A DNA stretch of 64,000 nucleotides. Source: Marsupella aquatica (lineage: Eukaryota > Marchantiophyta). The notes under the pieces are model-generated. The model had not been told where the DNA came from and did not search any database. It worked only from the letters and a program-made list of their open reading frames with translations. The DNA lies in the NCBI GenBank assembly GCA_973895155.1, contig OZ316899.1, positions 3,658,001-3,722,000 of the forward strand, written 5' to 3'. Positions 38,984-48,795 of this stretch are shown in pieces. Position 1 is the first letter of the stretch; the number at the start of each line of letters is the position of its first letter. A program made the position numbers and the translations under genes.

Positions 38984-39081
38984 TACATATTGGTTCTATC
39001 ATACAACATGCATCCATGTAATGACATCAACATCAATCTTGCCAACAATCTCATTAATCCAACATTAGAAATGGAAAATAA

Positions 39082-39086
<5 letters not shown>

Positions 39087-39120
<34 letters not shown>
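39087..39120. repeat. (AT)n microsatellite
   Basis: About 17 AT dinucleotides between the SET frame and the TNP2 exon, in a probable intron or spacer of the CACTA element. Confidence 0.95.
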
Positions 39121-39123
<3 letters not shown>

Positions 39124-39134
39124 AGCCCAAGAAA

Positions 39135-39719
39135 CTAAGTTGGATGAGAACGTAGAGACAATTTTGGTGCATCCCAGTCATAATCACACAATAACTCCTC
39201 TCCCGCTCTAATGATCCTAATGGCCACTGTCATGATGTGGTCATCCATATGTTTCACAAAATATGGGTCTCTAGGTGGACCAAACATTTGGATCCACTCT
39301 ACATTAGCCTCCAAATCTCTACCTCTACCTGTGGTACTATTGATGTATCCTGCTAAATTTCCATTCCTAACAGGGTCACCGTCAATCATCCGACAATGCC
39401 ATGGCCTAGTGAACACCTCGTCTGGGCCTGAGTCCATCCTCAATGCATACACCCCCCAACTTGGGTGTTGACGCAACAAAATGTTCCAACTCTTTGCGTT
39501 ATATACAGCCCCAATATAAGGGAAAAGGTGCTCTCCATCGTAGCCACGTCTCCATGGCTTTGGAGGGACAACAATGTCATCCAAAGCATATAGACCATAT
39601 CCTATATCAGCACCAATAGAGGACTCCTTCACTATCCAAGGACGGCCCCGTATCTCCACAGGTTCATCAATAGGAATGTAATCTGGAAATTTGAAGACAC
39701 TGGGAGAAAAGTCTTTCAA
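39135..39719 (-). CDS. SET-domain (lysine methyltransferase-like) ORF inside the CACTA element
   Basis: Minus-strand open frame of 195 codons, just upstream of the transposase exon at 38983. It has the SET-domain pattern in order: IGYGLYALDDI (GxGLxA) near residues 37-47, then FPYIGAVYNAKSWN and WGVYALRMDSG, then NGNLAGYINSTTGRG (the NHS-type knot, with NST in place of NHS) near 119-133, EANVEWI, and a final IRAGEELLCDYDW near 171-183 (GEExxxDYxW). SET domains transfer methyl groups from S-adenosylmethionine to lysines, often on histones. No pre-SET or post-SET cysteines are seen. It lies between the N-terminal zinc-finger exon (40398) and the TNP2 exon on the same strand, so it may be a middle exon of one transposon transcript or a separate captured gene. 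A probable frameshift links it to the coding sequence upstream of 39720. Confidence 0.75.
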   Translation of the reverse strand: MKDFSPSVFKFPDYIPIDEPVEIRGRPWIVKESSIGADIGYGLYALDDIVVPPKPWRRGYDGEHLFPYIGAVYNAKSWNILLRQHPSWGVYALRMDSGPDEVFTRPWHCRMIDGDPVRNGNLAGYINSTTGRGRDLEANVEWIQMFGPPRDPYFVKHMDDHIMTVAIRIIRAGEELLCDYDWDAPKLSLRSHPT

Positions 39720-40398
39720 AACGTCTGCAGCCCTGCCAGTGAGATAGGATACTCCAAATCGGCCCTCAACGCCATGTAATCTACATTTGTTGGAGGACGA
39801 TCACTACCTAACACCCCCTCCCGGATGTCTATGTGGTCCACAGGCTCGTACTGCCGTCTACGTCTATGAGACCGTGCTCGTGTACGTAGGAATCTTGAAG
39901 TCCCAACCTCTGGCTGAGATACTGGTTCTCCCTCTACATGCTCATGTATGGGGATAGGAGCTGGGGGGCTAAGAGGAGGATGGGCAGGGGGGCTGCAAGC
40001 AAGTCTCTAGCCCTTGCTAGGAATCCTTCTAGCCACACAGCCTCATCAACCAAAGGAGGTGGGGGTCTACGGGGCACCTATTTCAGCACACAATTAATTT
40101 AGTGTTATTTAAATGCAAGCCCAATTGGAGTTTCATGAATGGAATTAAAGGGGAGACATATATATTACCTGGCTAGGCAAGTACCCTGGTGTATCACCCT
40201 CATGATGGCCATAGTTCTTAGTGTGCTCACCAGTCTCCCAGGCATGTCGGACCACAAGTCCCTTGCATCTCACACACCAGCAAGGTATGGGCCCTAGTGG
40301 AGCACGAGGACGCTCAAGAGGAGGGGTGGAGGAACCTCCCCCTCTGACGAGCTCGTGTCTGAGTCTGAATCCGACGTGGAACTATCGGATGTAGACAT
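39720..40398 (-). pseudogene. N-terminal exons of the CACTA transposase unit (Cys/His finger), frameshifted
   Basis: From an ATG at 40398 a Ser/Asp-rich start (MSTSDSSTSDSDSDTSSSEG) is followed, after a one-base frameshift near 40320, by a finger-like segment: IPCWCVRCKGLVVRHAWETG and EHTKNYGHHEG, the Cys/His arrangement seen at the N-terminus of TNP2-type transposases (Transpos_assoc type). A donor site lies at 40169/40168 (CAG/GTAATA). The next exon probably starts at 40077; it is proline-rich, contains a second frameshift near 39960, and continues as RFLRTRARSHRRRRQYEPVD, a basic, likely nuclear-localising stretch, towards the SET frame at 39719. Confidence 0.65.
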
Positions 40399-41742
40399 CT
40401 ACATATCATACACATCCAACATGTAAGGCGGATTCAACAACTTATCATGTTTAAAACCACAATTAAAGAGATATATAAACATCAATTGCCCTACCTCAAT
40501 GATACCCGCGCTTTGCCGTGCCTATTGGGCTGTATTCTCTACACACAAGGTGTGGGATATCCAAAATCTCTGCAGGGTGGAGATGAGTTACACAAATGCT
40601 GCATAAATGCAAAAAAGTACTTGACTGACTTTTGGCACACGATATATCAAACTTGCCAAAGCAGACCTCAATGTTCCAATCCAAAATGGATGGATGGGCC
40701 GGGGAATTACATCATACCTCATGGATGCGCGGTCTCACACTGTGCATAGTGCATTGTCCAAGAACAAAACCCTACCTAGCTACCCCCCTCAACCCAAAAA
40801 AAACAAACCTAGCTACCCCTCGATCAAAACCTAGGTACTGCACATAAAATCCAATCACAACCATTAGTGTAACAAAGGCTTAACATTATCCTCAAAAAAT
40901 GTCTAACAATATCCTATGTATTAAAACCCTATACCAATAAATCCCAAAACCCCTCAAAGCCCTAAAGTCCTTCAAAGAGAATTGGGATCAATTATAGTAA
41001 AAGAGTAAATCTAGGTACCACTTACTAGCCAAAACACCTTGACTTATCCTTGCATCCATCACTCAATGTTGAGCAAGTTAAGGCCCTATAATTACAATAC
41101 TATACAACTTAGCTTTATAAATTTAGTGTGCAATAAATTAAGCATGCAATCACAACCATATTTTAGTTATCTTAGGAAATACAAAGTCATGAACTAACCC
41201 CAAAATTGTAGTTGCGAAGAAGGAACTTGCAAGAGGCCGAGTAACATATACACAATATGCCATCCCGTTCATGGTGTTACCTAAAAAAAACCGGATATAT
41301 TCAAAACGACCACAAAAAAGTGACTACAACCCTCCCTTCTATTACCCCACCCAATTACTTAATTCCATGCTCCACATACAAACCCAAACACCCAAACTAA
41401 ACCCAAAGTAAATAGATTTGACCTCCTATGGGACCAAAACATGGAATCCGTCATAGCTGATCGAGGGGTCCGATACTAAAACAAACAAAAGCACCATCGT
41501 AAAAGCAGGAGAAAGAAAAGCAAGGAGGGGTCCGAAGCAAAACGCATCGGAAGGTCCGATTGTAGGTCCAATTCTTTCGGCTTCGGACATTGTGTTGCAT
41601 AAAGTATCGGAAACAACATACCTGTTTTCAAAAAATAAGTCCCGATGCGGATGCAAAGATCCGGGCATCGGGCCAAGCTTTGCATTCCGTGTTTTGCGAG
41701 GCCGGGAGGCTCAGGTAGACGTCGGTGGGCAAGGAGAGAGAC
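40399..41742. other. Divergent intergenic region of the CACTA element
   Basis: Lies between the minus-strand transposase start and the plus-strand TNPA-like start. AT-rich, no convincing coding frame; short open frames (for example 40447-40749) lack any domain. Contains the internal ATCGGA cluster at 41455-41670. Probably holds both promoters. Confidence 0.65.
41455..41670. repeat. Internal cluster of the CACTA subterminal motif, upstream of the TNPA-like gene
   Basis: GGGGTCCGATAC, GCATCGGAAGGTCCGATTG, CTTCGGAC, TATCGGAAAC and GCATCGGGCC occur between the two divergent gene starts. This is where a shared promoter would lie, so these words may let the TNPA-like protein regulate its own gene (inference). 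Confidence 0.7.
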
Positions 41743-44111
41743 ATGGTGGGAGGAGGATCAGGTGGTGGGGATGGGGCTGGACCCTCTCGGCCTTATGATG
41801 AGATTATGAGGGAGATTTTTATGAGTAGGGCAAGGCTAAGTGCCGAGGATGCAGAGAGAGTTGTGCCACTTCTTCAGACCTTGATTGATGGATCCAGGAT
41901 TGAGGCAGAGAAAGCTGCGGCTGCAACCATTGCTGCAGAGAAAGCTGCAAAGAAGAAGCAAAAGGAGGCAAAGAGAGGCAGGGAAGATGGTGAGGAATCC
42001 CTCTCTCCCCGAAAAAGAGAGAGGAAGCTTAGCAAGGCAGCTAAGGAGGCTGAGAAGAAGAGAGTGGAGGAGTTAAAGCGAAAGGAAGCTGAGAGAGCTC
42101 TGAGGCCTGAGCTAGCCCTAAACTCAGGTGGCTCCCCAATGCCGAGAGGATACAATCTCTTCCGCAGCCAGTTCAAGCAGGTGGTGAAGGCCAATTTGGG
42201 GCCATTAGATTACTGGGGAAGGAAGACTGAGGAGGAGAAAGGTCAAATTCAAGAGCAAGTGAAGGAGCGATTCAGGAATGGGGCCTCCCTTGATGACAGG
42301 TTCTTGAATAAGAGGATATCAGCTTCACTTTCAGACATGCGAAATCATCAGAGAGAGAAGTTCAAGAAGTACCTTGCTGATTTGCCAATTGATTCAGAGG
42401 TGGTCAGGGAGCAGGGCTGTCCAGATGTGCTCTCCCTAGATGAGTGGGCAGCTTGGCTTGAGGAGGAATTAGCAATCCGAGCCTGGCAAAAAAAGAGACA
42501 ATGGGACCACAAAATCAGCTTGGCAGAGGAGAAGCGGAAGGCGGGGAGGAAATTGACATCCTCCCCCTCCAACAGAACCTACGGCAGTGGGGAGCTCAAG
42601 CAGTACGATTAAAAGAGCCACCCAAGGACATCATCAAAGCATTGGAGCGAGTCCAAGGGCGGCCCATCATCACTCACCGCATGGGGCAAGGAGGCTCCAA
42701 TCGACTGAAAGCAGAGTTCGTAAGTGCCTTCTCCCTCCTCCCTAGCTCCTCCCCCCCGACCACCTGACCTTCTCTTGCGAAAAGTGACTCAATTTCTGTT
42801 GCCGAATGCCTTTATGCCGTTTCAGCCCGATGTTTTTTGCTCTCGGGACTGTTATGTCCGATACTCATCTGAAGCTTTTAGCATCGGACCTAGTATCGGA
42901 CCTGTTCTTATGCCATTTAGGGTTACCGGGATCCGATACTATTCCGTTGCTTTAAGTATCGGAAACAGCATCGGACCCCTCGTAAGAACAACAGGTTTTT
43001 TAAAATGTTGCTCTTTCACTCAATTAGGGGTATGGTTTGCATTCTTCAGTACCCTAAGAAGGCATGGGACCCCTTACAAGAATTGGGAAAAGTTGGGCCG
43101 ATGCAAAGACTAGTTTTCATGCTAATGGGTTTCTCGTTTGGTATTGTGATGTGTCAGGAGCGGGACTGGGGTTGACCTATTGGGCCGTCAGAGAGGGAGT
43201 TAGCAAAGAGGGATGGACCCCGAGCTCTTAAGCTCCACCTTGAGGAGGAGCTGGGAGAGGTAATTGGTGTTGAATTGGCCCTATATAGGTTCAAATTGTT
43301 TTTGGTTGTGGTCAATATTAGAGAGCTTTCAAGGAACTATGTTTTCAAATGCAATTTAACCCTACTTATGTATTGTGCAGGATGAGGAGACAGGGTCTGA
43401 TGAGGGAGAGGAGGGTGAGGGTGAGGAGGAGGGTGATGGTGAAGAAGGAGAGGATGGCAAGGGAGAGGAGGGAGATGATTCTGAGGCATCTGTGCCCTTA
43501 GAGGGTGTGGCAGAGCGATCCGGGAGGGTGCCCCGAGTTACCCCTACCCCTGCAGTCCCTCATGTTGCCCCCACATCAGCACAGAGGGTAGGTCATATGG
43601 TGTTCATGGTGTGGCCTCCCATCAGTCAGGAGTGTCACGGAGTGCGAGGCCCGGCCCCTCAGGGGGTAGTAGAGGTGGCACGGGACCAGACCATCGCTCT
43701 GGAGTACTATCCGGTACACCTGGCTCTTCTCAACGAGTGGGTCGTGACATGGAGGATGGTGGCTCTAGGGGGCGAGCGCCATCACGTGAGTCTGGTGGGA
43801 GTACCGCACGGCATGGGCCACAGACAGCATCTGCAGGGGATGCATCCCATCACTCTCACAGGTCCGGAGGGGGAGATGGCTCCTTCCACTCTGCCGTGTC
43901 AGGGGGTTTAGAGGCATCTGTTGCACCTCAGCATCCTAGCGGTGCATCTAGTGGGTCAGGGTCCCGGCCAGCATCAGGCCAACCCACTGGTGAGTAGGTG
44001 GTTGCCACGGTTGTGGGCAGCTAGAGAGAGGAGGGGTCTTGTGTTCCTGGACCTGTACCACCCCCTCGTTCTCGCCCGAAGAAGAAGAAGGGACGCAACA
44101 CACCTTTTTAG
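41743..44111 (+). pseudogene. TNPA-like second gene of the CACTA element (coiled, acidic), lightly broken
   Basis: ATG at 41743 opens a 290-codon exon: Gly/Ser-rich start, a long charged helical region (about residues 45-130, many Lys/Glu/Ala, coiled-coil-like, with KKKQKEAKRGRE and PRKRERK as nuclear signals), then a globular part (GYNLFRSQFKQVVKANL, WGRKTEEEKGQIQEQVKERF, FLNKRISASLSDMRNHQREK). Near 42600 a frame change leads to LKEPPKDIIKALERVQGRPI, ending at donor 42719/GTAAGT. A short exon (about 43158-43260) has a TGA where Trp is likely. The last part, after an acceptor at about 43380, is very acidic (EGEEGEGEEEGDGEEGEDG), then Ser/Gly-rich after another frameshift, and ends RPKKKKGRNTPF near 44111. 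No similarity beyond the general TNPA role is claimed. By position it is the accessory DNA-binding protein for the ATCGGA repeats (inference). Confidence 0.65.
42825..42985. repeat. Internal cluster of the CACTA subterminal motif, in the first intron of the TNPA-like gene
   Basis: GTCCGATAC, GCATCGGACC, GTATCGGACC, ATCCGATAC, GTATCGGAAAC and GCATCGGACCCCTCG lie between the exon ending at 42719 and the next exon at about 43158. Position within an intron is unusual for a motif that normally marks element ends. Confidence 0.7.
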
Positions 44112-44409
44112 AGCTTAGTGGCATGAGCTAGATATGTAGTGCATGGTAGCTTTTATACTAGCATATATATGTACCATCTAGTATAGTAAGCTACCTAGGC
44201 TACTACATATTGTACATACCAGGGGGTTTCCCTTTTTGAATATGACATTTTGAGCTTGTACATATAACATTCTTTTGCATCAATCATAATTTAACCCAAT
44301 TTGGCCCATTTCACCATGAAACTAACCCTAAACCTTCAAATACCAACCCCATGAGGCCCACTCTTCTATCAAGAAAGAATCACCCTTGTCCGTTACTAGT
44401 CCAATGCAA

Positions 44410-44970
44410 TATACATCGGAAAAACACCTAATTATCCCATGCTTTCAGTATCGGGACATCCGATACTCTGCTCTTCGAAAAGTCCTATACTAAACGCATC
44501 GGACCCCTCGTCCAGCAAGCATGACAAAAATCCAATGTCCGATACCGTCCATTTCAGACCATCCAATATAAAAACAATCGGATTGTCCGATACATGCAAC
44601 ATTGGACCTTTCGATCTATAATCCAACGGATGTTGCGATACTAAACGCATCGGAAACTCCGATGCTATAAATTACGCACATTGCGAAGCTCTAGGTAACA
44701 GAAATTCCAATATGATATGTATCGGACGCCAAGTTTTGCGATTAAGGTCACCCAAGTGGATATCCGACTCTCTTTGCATCGGATACAAAATAGTCCAAAA
44801 TGGTTTGCTTTGGAAATACCTATGTAGAGAGAAACGGAAAGTCCAAAGATTGTCCGATGGTCGATGTCCGATATGTGGAGAATGGGAACATACGAAGCGG
44901 GTTACATTGGAAGTACCAAATTTAGTGTGCAACTTTCGTGAAGGGATCCGATGGAGATGGCATCGGATAA
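44410..44970. repeat. CACTA subterminal repeat cluster, right
   Basis: Same TCCGAT / ATCGGA words in both orientations, including CATCGGACCCCTCG near 44498. They fill the 560 bp next to the right end and mirror the left cluster. Confidence 0.85.
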
Positions 44971-44975
44971 AGGCC

Positions 44976-44994
44976 CAAAAATGTACTAGTGATC
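44976..44994 (-). repeat. CACTA right terminal inverted repeat with ATC target duplication
   Basis: CAAAAATGTACTAGTG followed by ATC. Perfect complement of the left end. Confidence 0.97.
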
Positions 44995-45275
44995 CACAGC
45001 TTCCTGATTTTTCTTTGCCTTCTTGGGCTTGCAAACGACAGCTTGAGAGGTGATGACAACCTTCTTCTCAACGTTTGGGGCCTTCTTCTCCACGTCTCTG
45101 ACCATGGGAGTTTTCACAACAATTTTCTGGTTAAATGGCGCATTTGTTGTTAATTCCTACACCCAACAAAATGATGTGCACGGTCTCCAACCCCTTGCCT
45201 CATCTGCTTCAATTGATCGTCATCCAAACACCCACCCGCTGGACTGATCTACCAGGAATAGATGCTCGCCTAGGT
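44992..45275 (-). pseudogene. 5' part of the gene interrupted by the CACTA element
   Basis: Minus-strand coding sequence running into the CACTA right end: PFNQKIVVKTPMVRDVEKKA, then KKVVITSQAVVCKPKKAKKN and QEAVD, stopping at the GAT target duplication. Resuming at 35138 on the other side, the frame is unbroken. Further upstream (about 45255-45160) SPAGGCLDDDQLKQMRQGVGD can be read, with a TAG just before it and a one-base break, or an intron end at GTGTAG, before the ELTTNAPF segment. The copy at 29195-29340 shows the same bases at that break. Similarity to copia starts abruptly at 45276. Confidence 0.65.
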
Positions 45276-47655
45276 CGTTCCAGAATTTGGAATTGAGTTG
45301 CCATGCAAGTTGCTTCGATGGAGTGGGTTTCTGTCTAGTGTTTAGTGTAGGGAATATATCTTCGTAGAAGTGACAATCAACAAAGCGGGCTTTATAGACG
45401 TTGGCAGTTGTAGATTCCAAATAGTGTATGATGGATGTAGAGTTGAACCCAATGTAGATCCCTTTCTGTCGCTGGGGGCCCAGTTTGGTTCTCTTAGGTC
45501 CCATAATAGGCACCAAGACTTGGCATCCGAATGTCCAGAGGTGTGCCAGATTTGGTGCAGTGCCAAATGCCAAGTGGTGGGGGGAGCTTGTATTAAAGGC
45601 GGAGGGTCTGTACCGCAGTAATGCTGCGGCATGTAGGACAGCATGTCCCCAGGCCGAGGGGGGGAGCTGAGTTTGCATCAGTAGGGGTCTGGCTATGGAT
45701 TGTATTCTTTTAATCAGGGATTCGGCGATCCCATTTTGAAAGTGTACATATGCGACCGAGTATTTGATGTCTATGCCGACTGACAGGCAGAAGTCTTCAA
45801 ATGTCTTGGAGGTAAACTCGCCAGCATTGTCTACTCGGAGTTTCTTAATGGAATGGTCGGGAAATTGTGCTTTCAAGCTTAGTATATGAGCTAATAGTCT
45901 TGAGAAAACTAGGTTGCGGGTTGATAAAAGGGATACTTGTGACCATTTGGATGACAAATTGATGGTGGCCAGAAAGAATCGGAATGGGCCATTGGGGGAG
46001 TCCACTGGGCCACAGACATCAGCATGGATTCGCTCCAGGAATCGAGGTATGTTCTTGTCTGTTTTTGATGGGGATGGTCTGATGGTTAGTTTCCCCTGTG
46101 AACAGGCCAAGCAGGGGGATTTTATGGAGGTTGGGTGCACTGAGTTTGGGATGCCCATGGTGTCTTTAATGATCTTATGGAACATCTAGGTCCCAGGGTG
46201 GCCCAAGCGGAGATGCCTTATTTCCGTGGTATTAAGTATGGGGGTTTCTGTATGGAAAGTATTGACCCTCATAGCATAGAAACCCATTGGGAATGCTGAG
46301 AAGGTCTCCTTAATTTATGTGCCAGTTGGGTTAGTGGCGATGATGTGTAGTACTTCTTGGGAGTTCTGTTGGCTTGTGTGGATGTGTAGGCCATTCTCAC
46401 GAATATCCTTGAAACTTAGGAGGTTTCGTGTGGCCTTAGGTGCATAGATTGCAGACTTTATGTGGATTGGGGTGCCCCGGGGAAGTAGTAATTGGGCCGG
46501 GCCATGGCCCTCCTCCAATTGATGGTGGCCCATAATAGTAGTAACCCTTCTTTGTGAGGGAGTAATGTAGGTAAAGTAATTTTTGGTCCGGAGTATCGAA
46601 TGGGAGGTACCGCTGTCCAGGATACAAAAGGTAGGGTCATCAGGCGTCATTTGCATCTCGGACGGGGTGACGAGGTGGATTTCAGGTAATATATTAGGCG
46701 TTTCCAGGAATGCGCCGTGTGTTTCATATGCATCTTGTTGCTTGGACTGTTGATATGAAGCAACTAAGTGTGATGGTGCCCGACATGTGGCCTTTACATG
46801 GCCTTTGGTCCCGCATTGATTACAAATGGGAGGGTTATCAGACTTATCTGAATTTGTATTGTTTCTCGTCCAGGTGTGTTGATTGCGTCCTGATTGTGAT
46901 CTGCCTCAACCCCTGCCTCCTCTGAATGAAGTTCTTTCGCCACGTCCTTGGAAGTTGCCACGGCCTCGGAGAGTGGATCGTCCTCTATTTCCCCCTCGGC
47001 CCCTATATGTCATATTGGACCCGCGTCTCCATGTGTTGAAGTGTGTTTCGGGGTTGGGTTGTGGAGGTAGGGTGCCGGGGGGTCGTTGCTTAGTGTTGTT
47101 CAGTAGGAAGATCTGATATTTCTCTGCTAATAGCATGTGGGAGATTAATTCCGAATAAGTAGTGAATCGCATGTTACGGTATTGTGTAGATAATACCAGA
47201 TTTGTGGAATGGAATGTTGATAAAGTTTTTTTGATTTGTTCTTCTTTCCCAACCGGGTGGCCACAAATCGCGAGTTGAGAAGTGATGCGGAACAATTCGC
47301 TGTTGTATTCCGCAATTGTCTTGTGATCCTGCACGCGGAGATTAATCCAGACGTGCCGTGCCGCAGGTAAGAATATTGTGCGCGTGTGGTCGAATCTGGA
47401 ATGGAGCTCGTCCCAGAGTATTCAAGGGTTGTAGGCGTTCATGTATTGGCGCTTCAGGGAATCGGCTAAGTGATGCCGAATCAATATCAATGCTTTTGCC
47501 TTCTCTTGGAGGGTGGGGCCATTGTCTGTAATAACTGTGTCCTCAAGGTTTTTAGATGCCAGATGGGCCTCGACATCCAAGTTCCATGATAGGAAATTGG
47601 ATCCGTCTATGCACAATGCTTGAAAATATAACTTCTCAATGGTATTTGCAGCCAT
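45276..47655 (-). pseudogene. Copia gag-protease-integrase polyprotein, four in-frame stops
   Basis: Starts MAANTIEKLYFQALCIDGSN at 47655 (gag). Stops interrupt at about 47421 (TGA), 46905 (TGA), 46314 (TAA) and 46187 (TAG), but the frame is otherwise continuous. An Arg/Gly-rich stretch (YRGRGGNRGRSTLRGRGNFQ, about 47000-46910) precedes the zinc knuckle CNQCGTKGHVKATC near 46810. Protease: CILDSGTSHSI near 46610. Integrase: HADVCGPVDS near 46083, VDNAGEF near 45830, and NGIAESLIKRI near 45740, giving the D, D, E residues. The frame passes the 45276 junction by chance into non-copia sequence and ends near 45220. The TGA at 46905 fits CGA to TGA decay and the one at 47421 TGG to TGA; both are expected for methylated DNA. 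Confidence 0.9.
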
Positions 47656-48024
47656 AATTGCTGATGGGGGGGGATTTTTGCTATGAAGTAGGTTCAGTTC
47701 TTGCTAAGCCGTCTATGGTGATGTTTAACGTTTAGTGGCCTATGCACTCTCGCCTTCACCTAGGTTGTGGTAATGGCATTCGTGTACTGTGATTGAGTGA
47801 AATTGGTGATGAATTGTTGTCTGTTTGAAATTCGAAATTGGTGAAAATCTGTAAGGGATTGATTGTGTAATTCTGGTGCTAAGCAATTGGACAGTAAAAC
47901 TGATTTGTGAATCTCTATGTCCTAAATTCTGGATTGGTTCTCCCGAGTAATCAAGCCATTCAATGCCATAGCCAGAACTGAATCTCCAAAAAAATAATTG
48001 ATGAGCGCCCTCGTGCTGATAACG

Positions 48025-48152
48025 TGTTAACATCACAATAGTAATACACCTTTATTCATATCTCTTCATATACATAGGAGGTTGCCAAGGTGGTTGGTGG
48101 TGTAACCGCCTTGGTCCTAACTTGGGTAGACCTAACCTAAGGGGTTATAACA
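48025..48152 (-). repeat. 5' LTR of the minus-strand copia element
   Basis: On the minus strand it begins TGTTATAACCCC and ends GATGTTAACA (TGTTA...TAACA inverted ends). It is followed directly by CGTTATCAGCACGAG, a primer-binding-site type found in several plant copia elements in place of TGGTATCAGAGC. At 128 bp it is among the shortest LTRs known for autonomous copia elements. Confidence 0.8.
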
Positions 48153-48600
48153 CATCTCTCTATAGAAGTTTTAATAGCCTACTAGTGTGTTTTCAATAGT
48201 AATCTCTATTGAATTTTGGACTTTTGATTGTCTACACGAGCCTCGTGTTGTTCCCCCCGTCTATCCAAATACAATTTTCAATAGAAAGTTCCTCTAAGAA
48301 GAATACTCATTTCAGAATATCCATCTATGTGTAGAAGTTTTAAGAGCCTACTAGTGTGTATTCAGTCGTAATCTGTATTGAATATTGGACTTTGGATTGT
48401 CTACATGAGCCTCGTGTTGTTCCCCTCGTCTATCCAAATACAACGTTCAATAGAAAGTTCCTCTAAGAAGAATACTCATTTCAAAATATCCATCTCTGTA
48501 TAGAAGTTTTAAGAGCCTACTAGTGTGTATTCAGTTGTAATCTCTATTGAATATTGGACTTTTGATTGTCTACACGAGTCTCGTGTTGTTCCCCTCGTCT
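48153..48600. repeat. 169-bp tandem repeats, 2.65 copies, each with a palindrome
   Basis: Units start at 48153, 48322 and 48491. Each contains TAGAAGTTTTAA(T/G)AGCCTACTAGTG and a palindrome of the form TACACGAGCCTCGTGT (48232-48250, 48401-48419, 48570-48588). They lie between the two divergent broken genes (45275 minus, 48796 plus) and resemble subterminal or promoter repeat arrays of DNA transposons. Confidence 0.85.
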
Positions 48601-48729
48601 AAGATACATAGAATTTTCTCTTTAATGAAAGAACATTCAACTTTTTAGATGACTGTCTTCATTGCTTGTTTAAACTGGAGTTGAATTTTCAGTTATGTGA
48701 TATTTGCTTACATTAGAGTTAAAGACTTT

Positions 48730-48747
48730 CACACGAGCCTCGTGTAG
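48730..48747. repeat. Palindrome CACACGAGCCTCGTGTAG upstream of the DUF7869 gene
   Basis: A near-perfect inverted repeat, 49 bases before the ATG at 48796. It belongs to a set of at least eleven copies (34421, 48232, 48401, 48570, 48730, 50772, 56828, 56942, 57170, 57330, 57520). Confidence 0.85.
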
Positions 48748-48795
48748 GATGTTTTAAAAGATGTTTTTGTTGCAATTTTTTTCCTCAGATCCAAA

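Larger units (their letters stand above)
35139..44991. mobile_element. Complete CACTA (En/Spm) DNA transposon, 9,853 bp, with SET-domain ORF
   Basis: Left end CACTAGTACATTTTTG at 35139-35154; right end is its exact complement at 44976-44991. Both are flanked by ATC (35136-35138 and 44992-44994), the 3-bp target duplication typical of CACTA elements. Inside, on the minus strand, lie an N-terminal zinc-finger exon, a SET-domain frame and a TNP2-type transposase with DUF4218 and DUF4216 regions. On the plus strand lies a TNPA-like gene. Clusters of ATCGGAC/GTCCGAT words lie next to both ends and also internally. The intact ends suggest that it could still move if transposase were supplied in trans, but its own transposase frame is broken. 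Confidence 0.97.
45276..48152 (-). mobile_element. Copia element relic with a very short (128 bp) LTR, 3' half missing
   Basis: Minus strand: 5' LTR 48152-48025, primer-binding site, gag, protease and integrase, then an abrupt end at 45276 in the linker at FWND, where reverse transcriptase should begin. The relic at 3244-4689 belongs to a related family and carries the part missing here. The 5' LTR abuts the 169-bp tandem repeats exactly at 48153. Reverse transcriptase, RNase H and the 3' LTR are absent, so no target duplication can be confirmed. Confidence 0.88.

Noticed and set aside
40447-40749. 100-codon plus-strand frame in the CACTA element
   Set aside because: No motif and a composition like its AT-rich surroundings; it lies in the divergent promoter region.
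43375-43911. Separate acidic-protein gene of 178 codons
   Set aside because: It starts right after a splice acceptor and fits as the last coding part of the TNPA-like gene; the C-terminal half of this frame is not the conserved-looking one.
48153-48600. CRISPR-like array
   Set aside because: Three 169-bp imperfect tandem units without unique spacers, in plant nuclear DNA; not CRISPR.
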